64,000 nucleotides of DNA from Nonomuraea polychroma. Its GTDB lineage: Bacteria; Actinomycetota; Actinomycetes; Streptosporangiales; Streptosporangiaceae. Below, in pieces: positions 9,032 through 18,338 of the stretch. Every line of letters begins with the position of its first letter. Within the stretch, counting starts at the first letter, position 1. The stretch covers positions 558,001-622,000 of the forward strand of contig NZ_SAUN01000001.1 of NCBI RefSeq assembly GCF_004011505.1, given 5' to 3'. Below the pieces are notes generated by a model. It did no database searches. It saw only the letters and a program-made list of their open reading frames with translations, and had not been told where the DNA came from. Both the position numbers and the translations under genes were made by a program.

Positions 9032-10009
9032 TTACAGCGCCAGCCGCCACTCGTTCCACTCGTCGAGCAACTCGAAGCCCATGGCCTCGTTGATGGCGAG
9101 CATGTGGGTGTTGGAGGTGGCGTTCCAGGTGATGATCCGTTCGAGGTGCGGCTCGCGTTCGCGCAGCCACAGCAGGTTGCTGAGCTTGAGCAGCAGCCCC
9201 AGGCGATGGCCCCGGTGCTCGCGCAGCACCATCGTGTCCGCCTGGTTGCCCCAGCCGTCGGAGCGGTCGGCCTGGAGGTAGATGCGGGTGTAGCCGGCGG
9301 GAGCGCCGTCGCGGTCGCGGCGGGCGATCGTGGTGTAGCAGGTCACGCCGTTGGGGGTGATGCGTTCTTCGCGGTCGCGCATGCGTTCGACGGTGAAGAG
9401 GGCGTCCTCGATGTCGGTGTCGCGCGGGGCGTCGTTCATGCCGTTCATCAGGATGGCGAGGTCGGGCATGAGCTCGGGGCCGGCCGGTCCGACCCACCGT
9501 TCCAGGGAGTAGCCGTCGACCTGAGGGAGGATGCGCTCCAGCGCGCCCCAGTCGGCCGTACGCAGGTCGAGCGTGCGGCGGGCCTCCGCCAGGGACACTG
9601 TCATGCCGCGCGCCTGCGCGAAGCGGGCGCCGATCCCCGTGGCGGACGTCTCGGTGAGCAGCAGCCGCCTCCCGTGCCCGCGCAACCGGTCCAGGGCGTG
9701 CTCGAACAACGCCGTGCCGAGCCCGCGTGCCCGCCTCTCTGGCCGCACCACGAGCGGGAACAGCCATCCCATGTGGGTGTTGTCGAGCCTGGGCAGCGCC
9801 AGCCCATAGCCGCCGGCCACCTTGCCGTCCTCCGCCAGCACCGCCCATGCCTCGGTCAGTTGCCCGGGCAGGTCTGTGCAGACGTCGCCACGGAAGAGGG
9901 GGAGGGAGAGCGAGGGGCCGGGGTCGTGGGAGTAGGCCGCCACGTACGCGTCGTGCAGACCCGCGATCAGATCCTCGTGCCGGGCTGGGTCGATGCGCTG
10001 GATCCTCAT
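9032..10009 (-). CDS. Two-domain GNAT-family N-acetyltransferase
   Basis: A protein of about 325 residues with tandem GNAT folds, as in MshD-like and related actinobacterial acetyltransferases. The N-terminal module has the acetyl-CoA loop region VRPERRARGLGTALFEHA. The C-terminal module has EHRGHRLGLLLK followed by NATSNTHMLAINEAMGFEL, the usual end of a GNAT fold. The ATG at 10009 (MRIQRIDPARHEDL) is preferred to a GTG six codons upstream; neither has a clear Shine-Dalgarno. Substrate unknown. It follows the kinase gene start by 40 bases on the same strand but is probably its own unit. Confidence 0.85.
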   Translation of the reverse strand: MRIQRIDPARHEDLIAGLHDAYVAAYSHDPGPSLSLPLFRGDVCTDLPGQLTEAWAVLAEDGKVAGGYGLALPRLDNTHMGWLFPLVVRPERRARGLGTALFEHALDRLRGHGRRLLLTETSATGIGARFAQARGMTVSLAEARRTLDLRTADWGALERILPQVDGYSLERWVGPAGPELMPDLAILMNGMNDAPRDTDIEDALFTVERMRDREERITPNGVTCYTTIARRDRDGAPAGYTRIYLQADRSDGWGNQADTMVLREHRGHRLGLLLKLSNLLWLREREPHLERIITWNATSNTHMLAINEAMGFELLDEWNEWRLAL

Positions 10010-10064
10010 ACGACCAGCAAAGCGCACACGCGGCGGCCGGAGCGAACGAATTTCGAGGGGTTCG

Positions 10065-10316
10065 CTACTGGCGGTAGTTCTCCACCTCGCCGGGCGGGCG
10101 CACGGCGGCGCCGTCGGGATCCGCGCCCGCGCTGCGCCGGGCGCGGCGCTGCCTGAGCAGGTCCCAGCACTGGTCGAGAGCCGTTTCCAGCTCCTTGATA
10201 CGCGCGTGCTCCTCGTCCGTCGTCACATCGCCGGCCGTCAGTCTGCCGCGCAGTTCGTGCTCCTCGTCGACCAGAGCGCTGATCCTGGTGAGTATCTCGT
10301 CGTCCCGCATGCCCAT
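10065..10316 (-). CDS. DUF2630 family protein
   Basis: A small (83-residue) soluble, charged helical protein, MGMRDDEILTRISALVDEEH..., matching DUF2630, common in actinobacteria and of unknown function. The family start at MGMRDD (10316), not an earlier GTG-type extension, fits the usual length. It is divergent from dimethylargininase with only 32 bases between starts, so the promoters overlap. Confidence 0.75.
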   Translation of the reverse strand: MGMRDDEILTRISALVDEEHELRGRLTAGDVTTDEEHARIKELETALDQCWDLLRQRRARRSAGADPDGAAVRPPGEVENYRQ

Positions 10317-10348
10317 GACTCTAATCACTGCGTGATAGAACACGCCCT

Positions 10349-11095
10349 ATGTCTGGTATCGCGCTGGTAAGGAAGCCTGGCCCCCGTATTGCCGAGGGCA
10401 TCGTCACCCATATCGAGCGCGAGCCGGTGGACTACGAGCGCGCCGCCGCCCAGCACGACGCCTATGTGGCCGCGCTGGCGGGCGGCGGGTGGCGGCCGGC
10501 GTACGCCAAGCCCGCCGACGACCTGCCCGACGCGCCGTTCGTGGAGGACGCGGTGGTGGTGGCGGGCCGGGTGGCCGTGCTGACCCGGCCGGGCGCGGCC
10601 GAGCGGCGGCCGGAGGTGGAGTCCGTGGCGCAGGCCGTACGGGAGCTGGGCATGAAGACGGTCAGGATCGCGCCGCCCGGAACTCTCGACGGGGGCGACG
10701 TGCTGCAGGTCGGCGCCACCGTGTACGTCGGCCGATCGGCGCGCACCAACGACCACGGCATCACCCAGCTGACGGCCCTGGTGCCGGAACGCCGGGTGGT
10801 GCCCGTCGACATGACCGGCGTGCTGCACCTGAAGTCGGCGGTCACGGCGCTCCCGGACGGGACGCTCATCGGCGATCCCCGCTACGTGGACCTGCCCGAT
10901 CTGCTGGTGCCTCCGGAGGAGTCGGGCGCGCACGTAGTGCTCATGGGCGGCGATCGGGTGCTGATGGCCGCCTCGGCACCCCAGACCGCCACGATGCTCG
11001 AAAAGCGCGGACTTAGTGTGACGACGGTTGATATTTCGGAATTTGAGAAGCTCGAAGGGTGCGTGACCTGCCTCAGCGTCCTCATCGAGGAATAA
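10349..11095 (+). CDS. ddaH: Dimethylargininase (NG,NG-dimethylarginine dimethylaminohydrolase)
   Basis: A 248-residue member of the pentein (amidinotransferase) superfamily. It should hydrolyse methylated arginine, or arginine-like guanidines, to citrulline plus an amine. Seen in sequence: substrate-site LVRKPGP, DDLPDAPFVED, LDGGDVLQVG, the catalytic His in VLHLKSAVT, and the nucleophilic Cys near the C-terminus in EGCVTCLSVLI. Length is normal. It precedes leuA but is separated from it by about 195 bases containing a leader/attenuator, so it is not part of that unit. A second pentein enzyme lies at 38281-39078. Confidence 0.9.
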   Translation: MSGIALVRKPGPRIAEGIVTHIEREPVDYERAAAQHDAYVAALAGGGWRPAYAKPADDLPDAPFVEDAVVVAGRVAVLTRPGAAERRPEVESVAQAVRELGMKTVRIAPPGTLDGGDVLQVGATVYVGRSARTNDHGITQLTALVPERRVVPVDMTGVLHLKSAVTALPDGTLIGDPRYVDLPDLLVPPEESGAHVVLMGGDRVLMAASAPQTATMLEKRGLSVTTVDISEFEKLEGCVTCLSVLIEE

Positions 11096-11156
11096 CCGGA
11101 CCCGTTCCGCGTTCTCAAGATGTGAGATCTGGCGCGGCGCATCCCGAGACGTCTGG

Positions 11157-11162
11157 TAGCGT
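11157..11162 (+). promoter_or_regulatory. Putative -10 box (TAGCGT) for the leuA leader transcript
   Basis: TAGCGT fits the actinobacterial TAnnnT -10 pattern and lies 7 bases before the A of the leader-peptide ATG at 11170. That would make the leader peptide leaderless, which is common in this group. No convincing -35 is visible. Confidence 0.4.
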
Positions 11163-11169
11163 GCATGGC

Positions 11170-11195
11170 ATGCTGCGCGGACTGCTTCTTAGCTG

Positions 11196-11214
<19 letters not shown>
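11170..11214 (+). CDS. leuL: Leucine-rich leader peptide of leuA
   Basis: A 14-codon ORF, MLRGLLLSCRGEGL, ending in TAA. Five of 14 residues are leucine, including three consecutive codons (CTG CTT CTT). It lies 75 bases before leuA, and its 3' half forms one arm of a perfect 12-bp hairpin. Leucine-rich leaders before leuA are established in actinobacteria and couple ribosome stalling at Leu codons to expression of the downstream gene. The symbol is by analogy. Confidence 0.72.
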
Positions 11215-12996
<1,782 letters not shown>

Positions 12997-13020
12997 CCCT
13001 GTAAGTCTCCAAGGCCTGGG

Positions 13021-13041
13021 CCCTGCAACGACCTTGCAGGG
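13021..13041 (+). terminator. Hairpin downstream of leuA
   Basis: CCCTGCAA / TTGCAGGG is a perfect 8-bp stem with a 5-base loop 25 bases after the leuA stop. It lacks a T-run and is probably the weaker of two tandem termination structures. Confidence 0.5.
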
Positions 13042-13083
13042 CCGGTGGCTCGGCACGCGCCCACAAGGCCCCGCCGCCCATCA

Positions 13084-13130
13084 CTCGACCGCGCCCCGTG
13101 ACCGACGGGAGGCGCGGTCGAGTTGTTTGT
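13084..13130 (+). terminator. Rho-independent terminator after leuA
   Basis: CTCGACCGCGCC (13084-13095) pairs perfectly with GGCGCGGTCGAG (13111-13122), followed by TTGTTTGT. It lies between leuA and the convergent lipoprotein gene, and the T-rich tail is on the leuA side. Confidence 0.85.
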
Positions 13131-13135
13131 GGTCC

Positions 13136-13720
13136 CTACGTGCCGGGTGTGCAGTTGTACACCTCGCCGTAGCGTTTCTGGGCGATGCGCATGAGTTCGG
13201 CCATGTCTTTATTCGCATCCCTGCCCTTGGTGACCTGGGGCAGATAAATGTCGATCAATCGCTCTTTGCTGCCGCAGCGAAACTTCGCGCTTACCTGGTA
13301 TGGCTGGTCGGCGGCTGGCGGATCGCGCAGGTACGCGGCCATACCGTCACCAAGATCGGCAGGGAGCGCGACTCCGCCGTAATCGCTGTAGAACTTACGC
13401 CTGTCCTCGATAAGGAACTCCATATGCTCACGAGACATCCCGGGCCCCTCCTGCTTCCACCACACCTCTAGAGATCCGGAGGGCGTATCAGGAGCCCGGC
13501 AGTCGCCGTTCCGCTCGTTGCCGGCGGTTTTCTCGACAAGAGGTCCGGTCACCCCACTGACGAGACGAAATGCCTGCTCTGGAATGAGCGTGCAGACATA
13601 TGGTGAGGAATCCACGACCGGCCGGAGGGCTGAGGCCGGTGTGGAGTCGATGCCGGTCGTCGGGGTGCAAGCCGCGGCGAGCAACGCGAGAGCGGCCAGC
13701 GCGGCAGAAGCATGCCTCAT
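13136..13720 (-). CDS. Secreted lipoprotein of unknown function, last gene of a three-gene unit
   Basis: A 194-residue protein with a clear signal peptide and lipobox (ALALLAAACTPTTG). The mature part has three or more cysteines (YVCTLIPEQAF, NGDCRAPD, FRCGSKE, YNCTPGT) that could form disulphides outside the membrane. The LIPEQAFRLVSG segment resembles actinobacterial DUF3558-type lipoproteins, but I cannot confirm this. Its ATG overlaps the stop of the 735-residue protein gene (ATGA), so the two are coupled. It converges on the leuA terminator. Confidence 0.8.
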   Translation of the reverse strand: MRHASAALAALALLAAACTPTTGIDSTPASALRPVVDSSPYVCTLIPEQAFRLVSGVTGPLVEKTAGNERNGDCRAPDTPSGSLEVWWKQEGPGMSREHMEFLIEDRRKFYSDYGGVALPADLGDGMAAYLRDPPAADQPYQVSAKFRCGSKERLIDIYLPQVTKGRDANKDMAELMRIAQKRYGEVYNCTPGT

Positions 13721-15924
13721 TCGTCACCTCTGTCGGATGAGGAGACCTTAAGACCGAGATAGTCGTCCACATCAGTGTTCGAGCGGAAGGTCTTGCTGAA
13801 GAGACCGAGCAGCTCGCTACTTCCTCCGGAGTTGCGGGCCCATGCGAGGAACTTGCTGTATTCCTGCGGACTCATCTCGGTGAAGGGCTTGAGCCTAGGC
13901 GGAGTTCCAATGGCGAATGGCTGGTTCTTCAAGTCCAGTGTGTCGAGCAGACCCTTGTTCAGCAGGACTGTTCCGAGCAGTTGCTCCCCCAGTCGTTCCA
14001 CTGCAAGGCGATTGTTTGCCAGCGTCTCGTGTGCCGCATCCAGGCCCACCCTGTGTTCCCGCATCCAATGGGCGACTTGCGTGGAGAGTTGGTCGTACGC
14101 GGCTCCGGCGAGCTTGTCATATCCCTTGCCGATCAGTTCGCCGAAGGCTCCTGTGGCCAGCGCACCCGCCTGTTTGGCACCCGGAACCGGGAGCAGCCCG
14201 AGTGCGTCCCGCACCATGCCTTTCACTGCCTCGTCAGCCTTCTTGTCGTCCAGCCCCTGCGCGATCAGGATCTGGCGGCGGATCTCCACGATGTGGCCGA
14301 AGGGACGTGCCTCCTCCTCGGTCCGGTCCTTCAGGGCCTGAATGACGTCGGCCTTGTCGACCTGTCCGTTCTCGTTGAGGTCGTACTTCTTGACGTCGGC
14401 CTTCGTGAATCCGAGTTTCTCGGCGTTGGCGGCGTTGAGACCGACGGGCGGTACGGTGCCCAGCGCCGCCCGCATGTGTTCGGTCTGCGCTCTCACTAGT
14501 GCCTCAAACGCGGCACTGTCGGCGGTGGCCAGGATTAAGGCATACGACATGTCCTTCGCCGCGACCTGGCCAAAGGTCTCATGGTTCAGGATGAGCCGGG
14601 AGAGTTGATCGATGTGGGCCGCGATCGCCCTGCCGAGGGGGTAGGCCAAGGGGGCGTAGCGATCGAATAGATATCTATTCCTGATCTCCAGATTGCCGTC
14701 CGCGGCTTTGCCGAAGGCGCCGCCTACCTGGTCCGAGAGCGTTTTGATCATCTCGGCGGCCAGCTTCTTGGAGGTCGCGTCCTGACCGGTTGTCGCGATC
14801 TCAAGCATGTCCCGTATCGGCTTGTAGTCGTTCAGGAAACGGGAAGCGCTCCACCGGGTCGTCAGAAGGTAGTCCAGCACGGACTCCTTCCACCCTGCCG
14901 GGGTGTGATTCAGCAGCGCCTGGGACGCCTCCCGGCTGGATTTCGCCGCATGGAAGAGGCCGTCCACCACAGCTGATTGGGCCTTCGTGTCGGGACTGCC
15001 CATTTGAGTTCCCGGCCTCAGCAGGATACCGAGGCCGAAAGCGCCGGCCAGGTCGATGATGGGCAGCTGCTTCCCCTTGACGTACCGGCCCAGCAGATCC
15101 TTGGCCGCCGCCCATTCGTCCTTGCGCTGCTCGTGCTCGTAGACGATCACGTCACGCCCGACGACCTCCATGAACTCCTTCGAGAATGGCGGCTTCCCGT
15201 CGTGAGCACGCCACATGAGCGCCTGGGCCTGGTAACCGGAGTATTTGGTGTCACCCGCCTTGTGCTCGGCCCGGCCCTCCTTCACCAGACCCTTGAGGAG
15301 GTCGGCACCCACATAAGCGGGACTCTTCGGATCCGTCCCTTTGGCCAGAGCCGTGCTCAACATGGCCAGGACCTTCTGCCCTTGTCTGGAGAGCTGCGTC
15401 ACGCCCTCGGCGTCCTGACGCTTCCTGGCGTCGCGCAACTGCATGGCGATCGCCCCGGGCACCCGCGTCACGCTGATCGCGCCCAGCGTGCGGAGGAATG
15501 ACTTGACGAACTCGGGGTCCCCGGTCCGCGACGCGTATTTCTCCAGCTCGGCCAGTGCCTTGCGGTCGCCGTCCGCCGCCTTCAGTGCGGCACGACCCGC
15601 CAGTGTCCCGTCCAGCAGCCCCTGGGCGGCCTCCAGATTGTCAGGAATCTCCAGGAAGCTCCCCATAGGCGTGCTCCTCCCGAAGATGACCTTCTGCCGC
15701 TGCAGCTCGTGGACCAGTCTCTGCCGCCGCCGCAGGTCCTCGGCCTGTGTGGTGACCCGTCCCGCCAACTTTCGCAGCCGCGCCGCCGGTGCGGTGTCGA
15801 GCCCGGCGCTCTGCAGCTCCTTGTGCAGAGCCTGCGCCAGCTCCTCCAGCTGGCCGGCGGTCTGGGTGTGCTTGCTCGTCATCGTGTCGAATTCGGGCTG
15901 CTTGACCCCGCTGAACTCGCTCAT
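13717..15924 (-). CDS. Large helical protein with EF-hand-like loop, coupled to a WXG100-like partner
   Basis: A 735-residue, largely helical protein that I do not recognise by name. The first 70 residues (TMTSKHTQTAGQLEELAQAL, then a charged heptad-like stretch to about residue 75) resemble the coiled N-termini of type VII secretion (WXG/LXG-type) substrates. A single EF-hand-like calcium loop, YDLNENGQVDKADV, lies near residue 510. The C-terminal third contains a small-residue stretch (GLLPVPGAKQAGALATGAFG) and ends hydrophilic. There is no signal peptide. The ATG at 15924 overlaps the upstream small gene (ATGA), and the 3' end overlaps the lipoprotein start (ATGA). A secreted effector or surface component is an inference from context. 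Confidence 0.78.
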   Translation of the reverse strand: MSEFSGVKQPEFDTMTSKHTQTAGQLEELAQALHKELQSAGLDTAPAARLRKLAGRVTTQAEDLRRRQRLVHELQRQKVIFGRSTPMGSFLEIPDNLEAAQGLLDGTLAGRAALKAADGDRKALAELEKYASRTGDPEFVKSFLRTLGAISVTRVPGAIAMQLRDARKRQDAEGVTQLSRQGQKVLAMLSTALAKGTDPKSPAYVGADLLKGLVKEGRAEHKAGDTKYSGYQAQALMWRAHDGKPPFSKEFMEVVGRDVIVYEHEQRKDEWAAAKDLLGRYVKGKQLPIIDLAGAFGLGILLRPGTQMGSPDTKAQSAVVDGLFHAAKSSREASQALLNHTPAGWKESVLDYLLTTRWSASRFLNDYKPIRDMLEIATTGQDATSKKLAAEMIKTLSDQVGGAFGKAADGNLEIRNRYLFDRYAPLAYPLGRAIAAHIDQLSRLILNHETFGQVAAKDMSYALILATADSAAFEALVRAQTEHMRAALGTVPPVGLNAANAEKLGFTKADVKKYDLNENGQVDKADVIQALKDRTEEEARPFGHIVEIRRQILIAQGLDDKKADEAVKGMVRDALGLLPVPGAKQAGALATGAFGELIGKGYDKLAGAAYDQLSTQVAHWMREHRVGLDAAHETLANNRLAVERLGEQLLGTVLLNKGLLDTLDLKNQPFAIGTPPRLKPFTEMSPQEYSKFLAWARNSGGSSELLGLFSKTFRSNTDVDDYLGLKVSSSDRGDE

Positions 15925-16163
15925 GGCTTGTCCGGAGTCGAGGCCAGCTTCTGTTTCGCGCTGTCTACGGCCTGTGCCAGCATGGCCCGCAGTTCCCGCT
16001 GGTCGGCGTGGACCTGGGTGTCGAAGCGGGCGCCCGTCGGCCCCACCCATGCGTCTTTCTCCATGAACCGGCAGACGGGATCGAGCGCCCACCAGTGGTC
16101 GTCCGACAGCCGCTGGATCCGCTGGGCAACGGCCCGCATCGCCTCACGATCGAGGTCAGCCAC
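15921..16163 (-). CDS. WXG100-like small helical protein
   Basis: An 80-residue helical protein. The middle reads WVGPTGARFDTQVHADQREL, the helix-turn-helix pattern of WXG100/ESX proteins (W-x-G, then A..F, then a second amphipathic helix). ESX-type proteins are exported by type VII systems with helical partners. It is the first gene of a three-gene ATGA-coupled unit. The GTG start is preceded by GAGGAGG at a good distance. No secretion ATPase (EccC) is present in the window, so export would rely on a system elsewhere. Confidence 0.72.
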   Translation of the reverse strand: MADLDREAMRAVAQRIQRLSDDHWWALDPVCRFMEKDAWVGPTGARFDTQVHADQRELRAMLAQAVDSAKQKLASTPDKP

Positions 16164-16231
16164 GATGATCCTCCTCGTACGGCTCGCTGCACCAGAACAG
16201 ATCAGGAGGCGGCGTCTCCCACGTGTTTCAC

Positions 16232-16261
16232 ACGCTAATCAACATCACGTCAACAGAACAA
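16232..16261 (-). promoter_or_regulatory. Promoter of the WXG100-like three-gene unit
   Basis: On the minus strand, TTGTTC (16261-16256), an 18-base spacer, then TAGCGT (16237-16232). Transcription would start about 60 bases before the GTG at 16163, and the sequence around it is clearly more AT-rich than the coding regions. Confidence 0.5.
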
Positions 16262-16811
16262 GCTGGAACGCAGTGAAAGGTATGGCACGTTCGAGTTTTG
16301 TTGGAAAATGAGCGTTTTGTCCGACTGGAGCATGGGCTCGACGGTCTTCCGCCAGTCTTGTCGGTATGAATTGACTGCGGTCTATGGTCTCTTCCCTAAA
16401 TGAAAGTGAAGCTTCTCATTGTGGCTCCTCATTAATATCGACTGAAACAGCCGGGGTGGGGCCTTGCCGCCGTAGGAGGACCGGCCCCGGGGGCGCGAAA
16501 CTGCGTGGGGCCTGCGTGCCCGAATCTCGACTGGTCGCCCATGGCGATGGTGAGGGTCCATCGGCTGTCTACTGGTGCCAACGTCGGAGATAGACCGCTA
16601 CACGGGTCCCGCTACGGAGATCGACGTGCATCGTTCACCGATAGGCTGTGGGTTTGCCATTCAGTTCAAGAGTCTCGAGGTGCAGCACGTCACCGGCTCG
16701 TGCTCACGCCATTCGATCAGACGCTTTGTGCGTGTTCGAGACCGATGATCTTGGCTGGTCGCCGACAATTCTGGTCCCCCTATCCTGAGCGGGAATTCGG
16801 CCGTCGCGCGC
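16262..16811. other. Long intergenic stretch without a convincing gene
   Basis: Short frames occur on the plus strand (for example 16384-16593), but they lack actinobacterial codon bias and family features. The part from about 16280 to 16440 is noticeably AT-rich compared with the window. The stretch ends in a strong hairpin at 16812-16852, so a plus-strand non-coding transcript or the remains of a lost gene are both possible. Confidence 0.5.
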
Positions 16812-16852
16812 CGGCCGTCGCCTTTTTCGATGAGGGGGAAAGGCGACGGCCG
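16812..16852. terminator. Strong 14-bp hairpin
   Basis: CGGCCGTCGCCTTT (16812-16825) pairs perfectly with AAAGGCGACGGCCG (16839-16852) across 13 bases. On the plus strand it is followed by ACTTGTTGT. No annotated plus-strand gene precedes it, which makes it notable. Confidence 0.7.
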
Positions 16853-16887
16853 ACTTGTTGTATGTCCGGGGATGTGGCCACGAGGCA

Positions 16888-16910
16888 GGCTCGCCGCCGG
16901 TCGGCGAGCC
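16888..16910 (-). terminator. Hairpin just downstream of terC
   Basis: GGCTCGCCG / CGGCGAGCC, a 9-bp perfect stem with a 5-base loop, begins 13 bases after the terC stop codon. It is likely the terC terminator, without a long U-tract. Confidence 0.6.
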
Positions 16911-16922
16911 TTCCCCTTCTGG

Positions 16923-17957
16923 TCAGTTGCGCGCCTCGTCGGCGGGCTCGGACACGGACGGCTCGACGGCCTGGCGTGTGTCGCGCCTGGACTTGAGCAG
17001 GCTGGCCACCGTCGTGACGGTGAGCACGGTGACGATGACGGCCAGCGAGATCCAGTTGTTGATCTCAGGGACCCAGGTGACGTGCTCTCCGCCGTTGATG
17101 AACGGCAGCTCGTTCTCGTGCAGGGCGTGCAGGACGAGTTTCACGCCGATGAAGCCGAGGATGACCGCCAGGCCGTAGGTGAGGTAGACGAGTTTCTCCA
17201 CCAGCCCGCCGAGCAGGAAGTACAACTGTCTCAGCCCCATCAGCGCGAACGCGTTGGCCGCGAAGACCAGGTAGGCGTCCTGGGTGATGCCGAAGATCGC
17301 GGGGATCGAGTCGACCGCGAAGACCAGATCCGCGCCGCCGATGGCGATGATGACGATGAACATCGGGGTCAGCAGGCGGCGGCCGTCCTGTTTGATGGTC
17401 AGCCGTGAGCCGTGGTAGACGTCGGTGACGGGGAACAGCCTGCGCACCAGCCGTACGACGCCGCCGTTGGGGTCGTACTCCTCGTCGTCCTTGCTGTTGA
17501 AGGCGAATTTCCACGCGGTGTAGATGAGGATGCCGCCGAAGAGCCAGAACACCCAGCTGAAGCGCTGTACGGCCTGCGCGCCCACGCCGATGAAGATCCC
17601 GCGCATGACCAGCGCCATCATGATCCCGATGAGCAGCACGCGGTGCTGGTGGATCGCGGGCACGGCGAAGTTCGCCATGATGAGCATGAAGATGAACAGG
17701 TTGTCGACGCTCAGCGTGTATTCGGTGATGTAGCCGGTGATGTAGGAGGCCGCGTGGTCGTCGCCGCCGAAGATCCACACGCCTGCGCCGAAAGCGACGG
17801 CACAGCCGATGTAGAAGGCGATCCACCGGGCCGACTCGGCGATCGTGACCTTGTGGGGTCTCCTGTTGACGATGATCAGGTCGAGGAGGATGAGTCCGAG
17901 CAGGGCGGCGATGGTGGCCGCCCACAGCCAGGCGGGCACGGACATAGGTGGGGGCAT
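16923..17957 (-). CDS. TerC-family integral membrane protein (probable manganese-linked exporter)
   Basis: A 344-residue protein with 8-9 membrane helices. The TerC hallmark acidic motifs are visible: YTLSVDNLFIFMLIM in one helix and ADLVFAVDSIPAIFGIT in another, each placing an Asp in the membrane. TerC proteins were named for tellurite resistance, but several (Alx/MeeF/MeeY types) export manganese and support metallation of secreted enzymes. The ATG at 17957 follows GGAGGAGCGCTC. The 5' region carries an apparent yybP-ykoY manganese riboswitch, which supports a manganese role here. Confidence 0.92.
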   Translation of the reverse strand: MPPPMSVPAWLWAATIAALLGLILLDLIIVNRRPHKVTIAESARWIAFYIGCAVAFGAGVWIFGGDDHAASYITGYITEYTLSVDNLFIFMLIMANFAVPAIHQHRVLLIGIMMALVMRGIFIGVGAQAVQRFSWVFWLFGGILIYTAWKFAFNSKDDEEYDPNGGVVRLVRRLFPVTDVYHGSRLTIKQDGRRLLTPMFIVIIAIGGADLVFAVDSIPAIFGITQDAYLVFAANAFALMGLRQLYFLLGGLVEKLVYLTYGLAVILGFIGVKLVLHALHENELPFINGGEHVTWVPEINNWISLAVIVTVLTVTTVASLLKSRRDTRQAVEPSVSEPADEARN

Positions 17958-17982
17958 GAGCGCTCCTCCGACTTGGCGTTGA

Positions 17983-18092
17983 CACGTCCGTCGGAGGTCT
18001 TCTCCGCCCGCGGCGTCGCGGACCGACCGCGCCGGGCCCCGAGGGCGGGTCCGTGATGACGACGTGGCCGCGAAGGAGTACTCCCCTCCACT
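17983..18092 (-). promoter_or_regulatory. yybP-ykoY (manganese) riboswitch upstream of terC
   Basis: Reading the minus strand towards terC, the untranslated region contains GGGGAGTACTCC near its 5' end, CGGCCACGTCGTCATCACGG in the middle, CCCGGCGCGGTCG, and a 3' part ending AAGACCTCCGACGG. This order of a GGGGAGUA-type box and a GA-ACCUCCG-type box fits the yybP-ykoY class, which binds Mn2+ and is characteristically found before TerC genes. Boundaries are approximate and assigned by eye. Confidence 0.68.
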
Positions 18093-18272
18093 TTGCCCTG
18101 CGATCATACATACCGAATGCAGGAGCCCAACATCCCCCCTTGCGAGTCCCGCGCTGAGTGCGGGCTTACGCACGATCTCCAGGGTGGTGCGCACAGTGTT
18201 GCGTGCCCCGTCCACCAGCGTTCTGATGCCGCGCTGATGCGCGCCGCCTGTGCGCCGGCCTCTTAGTGAACG

Positions 18273-18325
18273 TTGCGTTTCTGTGGAATGAATCCTATGC
18301 TCGATAGAGAACGAAACGTTCTCTA
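18273..18325 (+). promoter_or_regulatory. Promoter and TetR-type operator of the exporter/dikinase/TetR operon
   Basis: TTGCGT (18273-18278), a 17-base spacer and TATGCT (18296-18301) form a good promoter. Immediately downstream, TAGAGAACG (18305-18313) and CGTTCTCTA (18317-18325) make a perfect inverted repeat with spacer AAA, covering the expected transcription start. A related GAACGTT half-site lies at 18268-18274. This is the likely binding site of the TetR regulator at the end of the operon. Confidence 0.78.
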
Positions 18326-18338
18326 AGGGGCGGGTGCC

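Noticed and set aside
16505..16996. 163-codon plus-strand frame
   Set aside because: Runs into the terC gene and terminator hairpins, poor codon bias, no similarity I can recognise.
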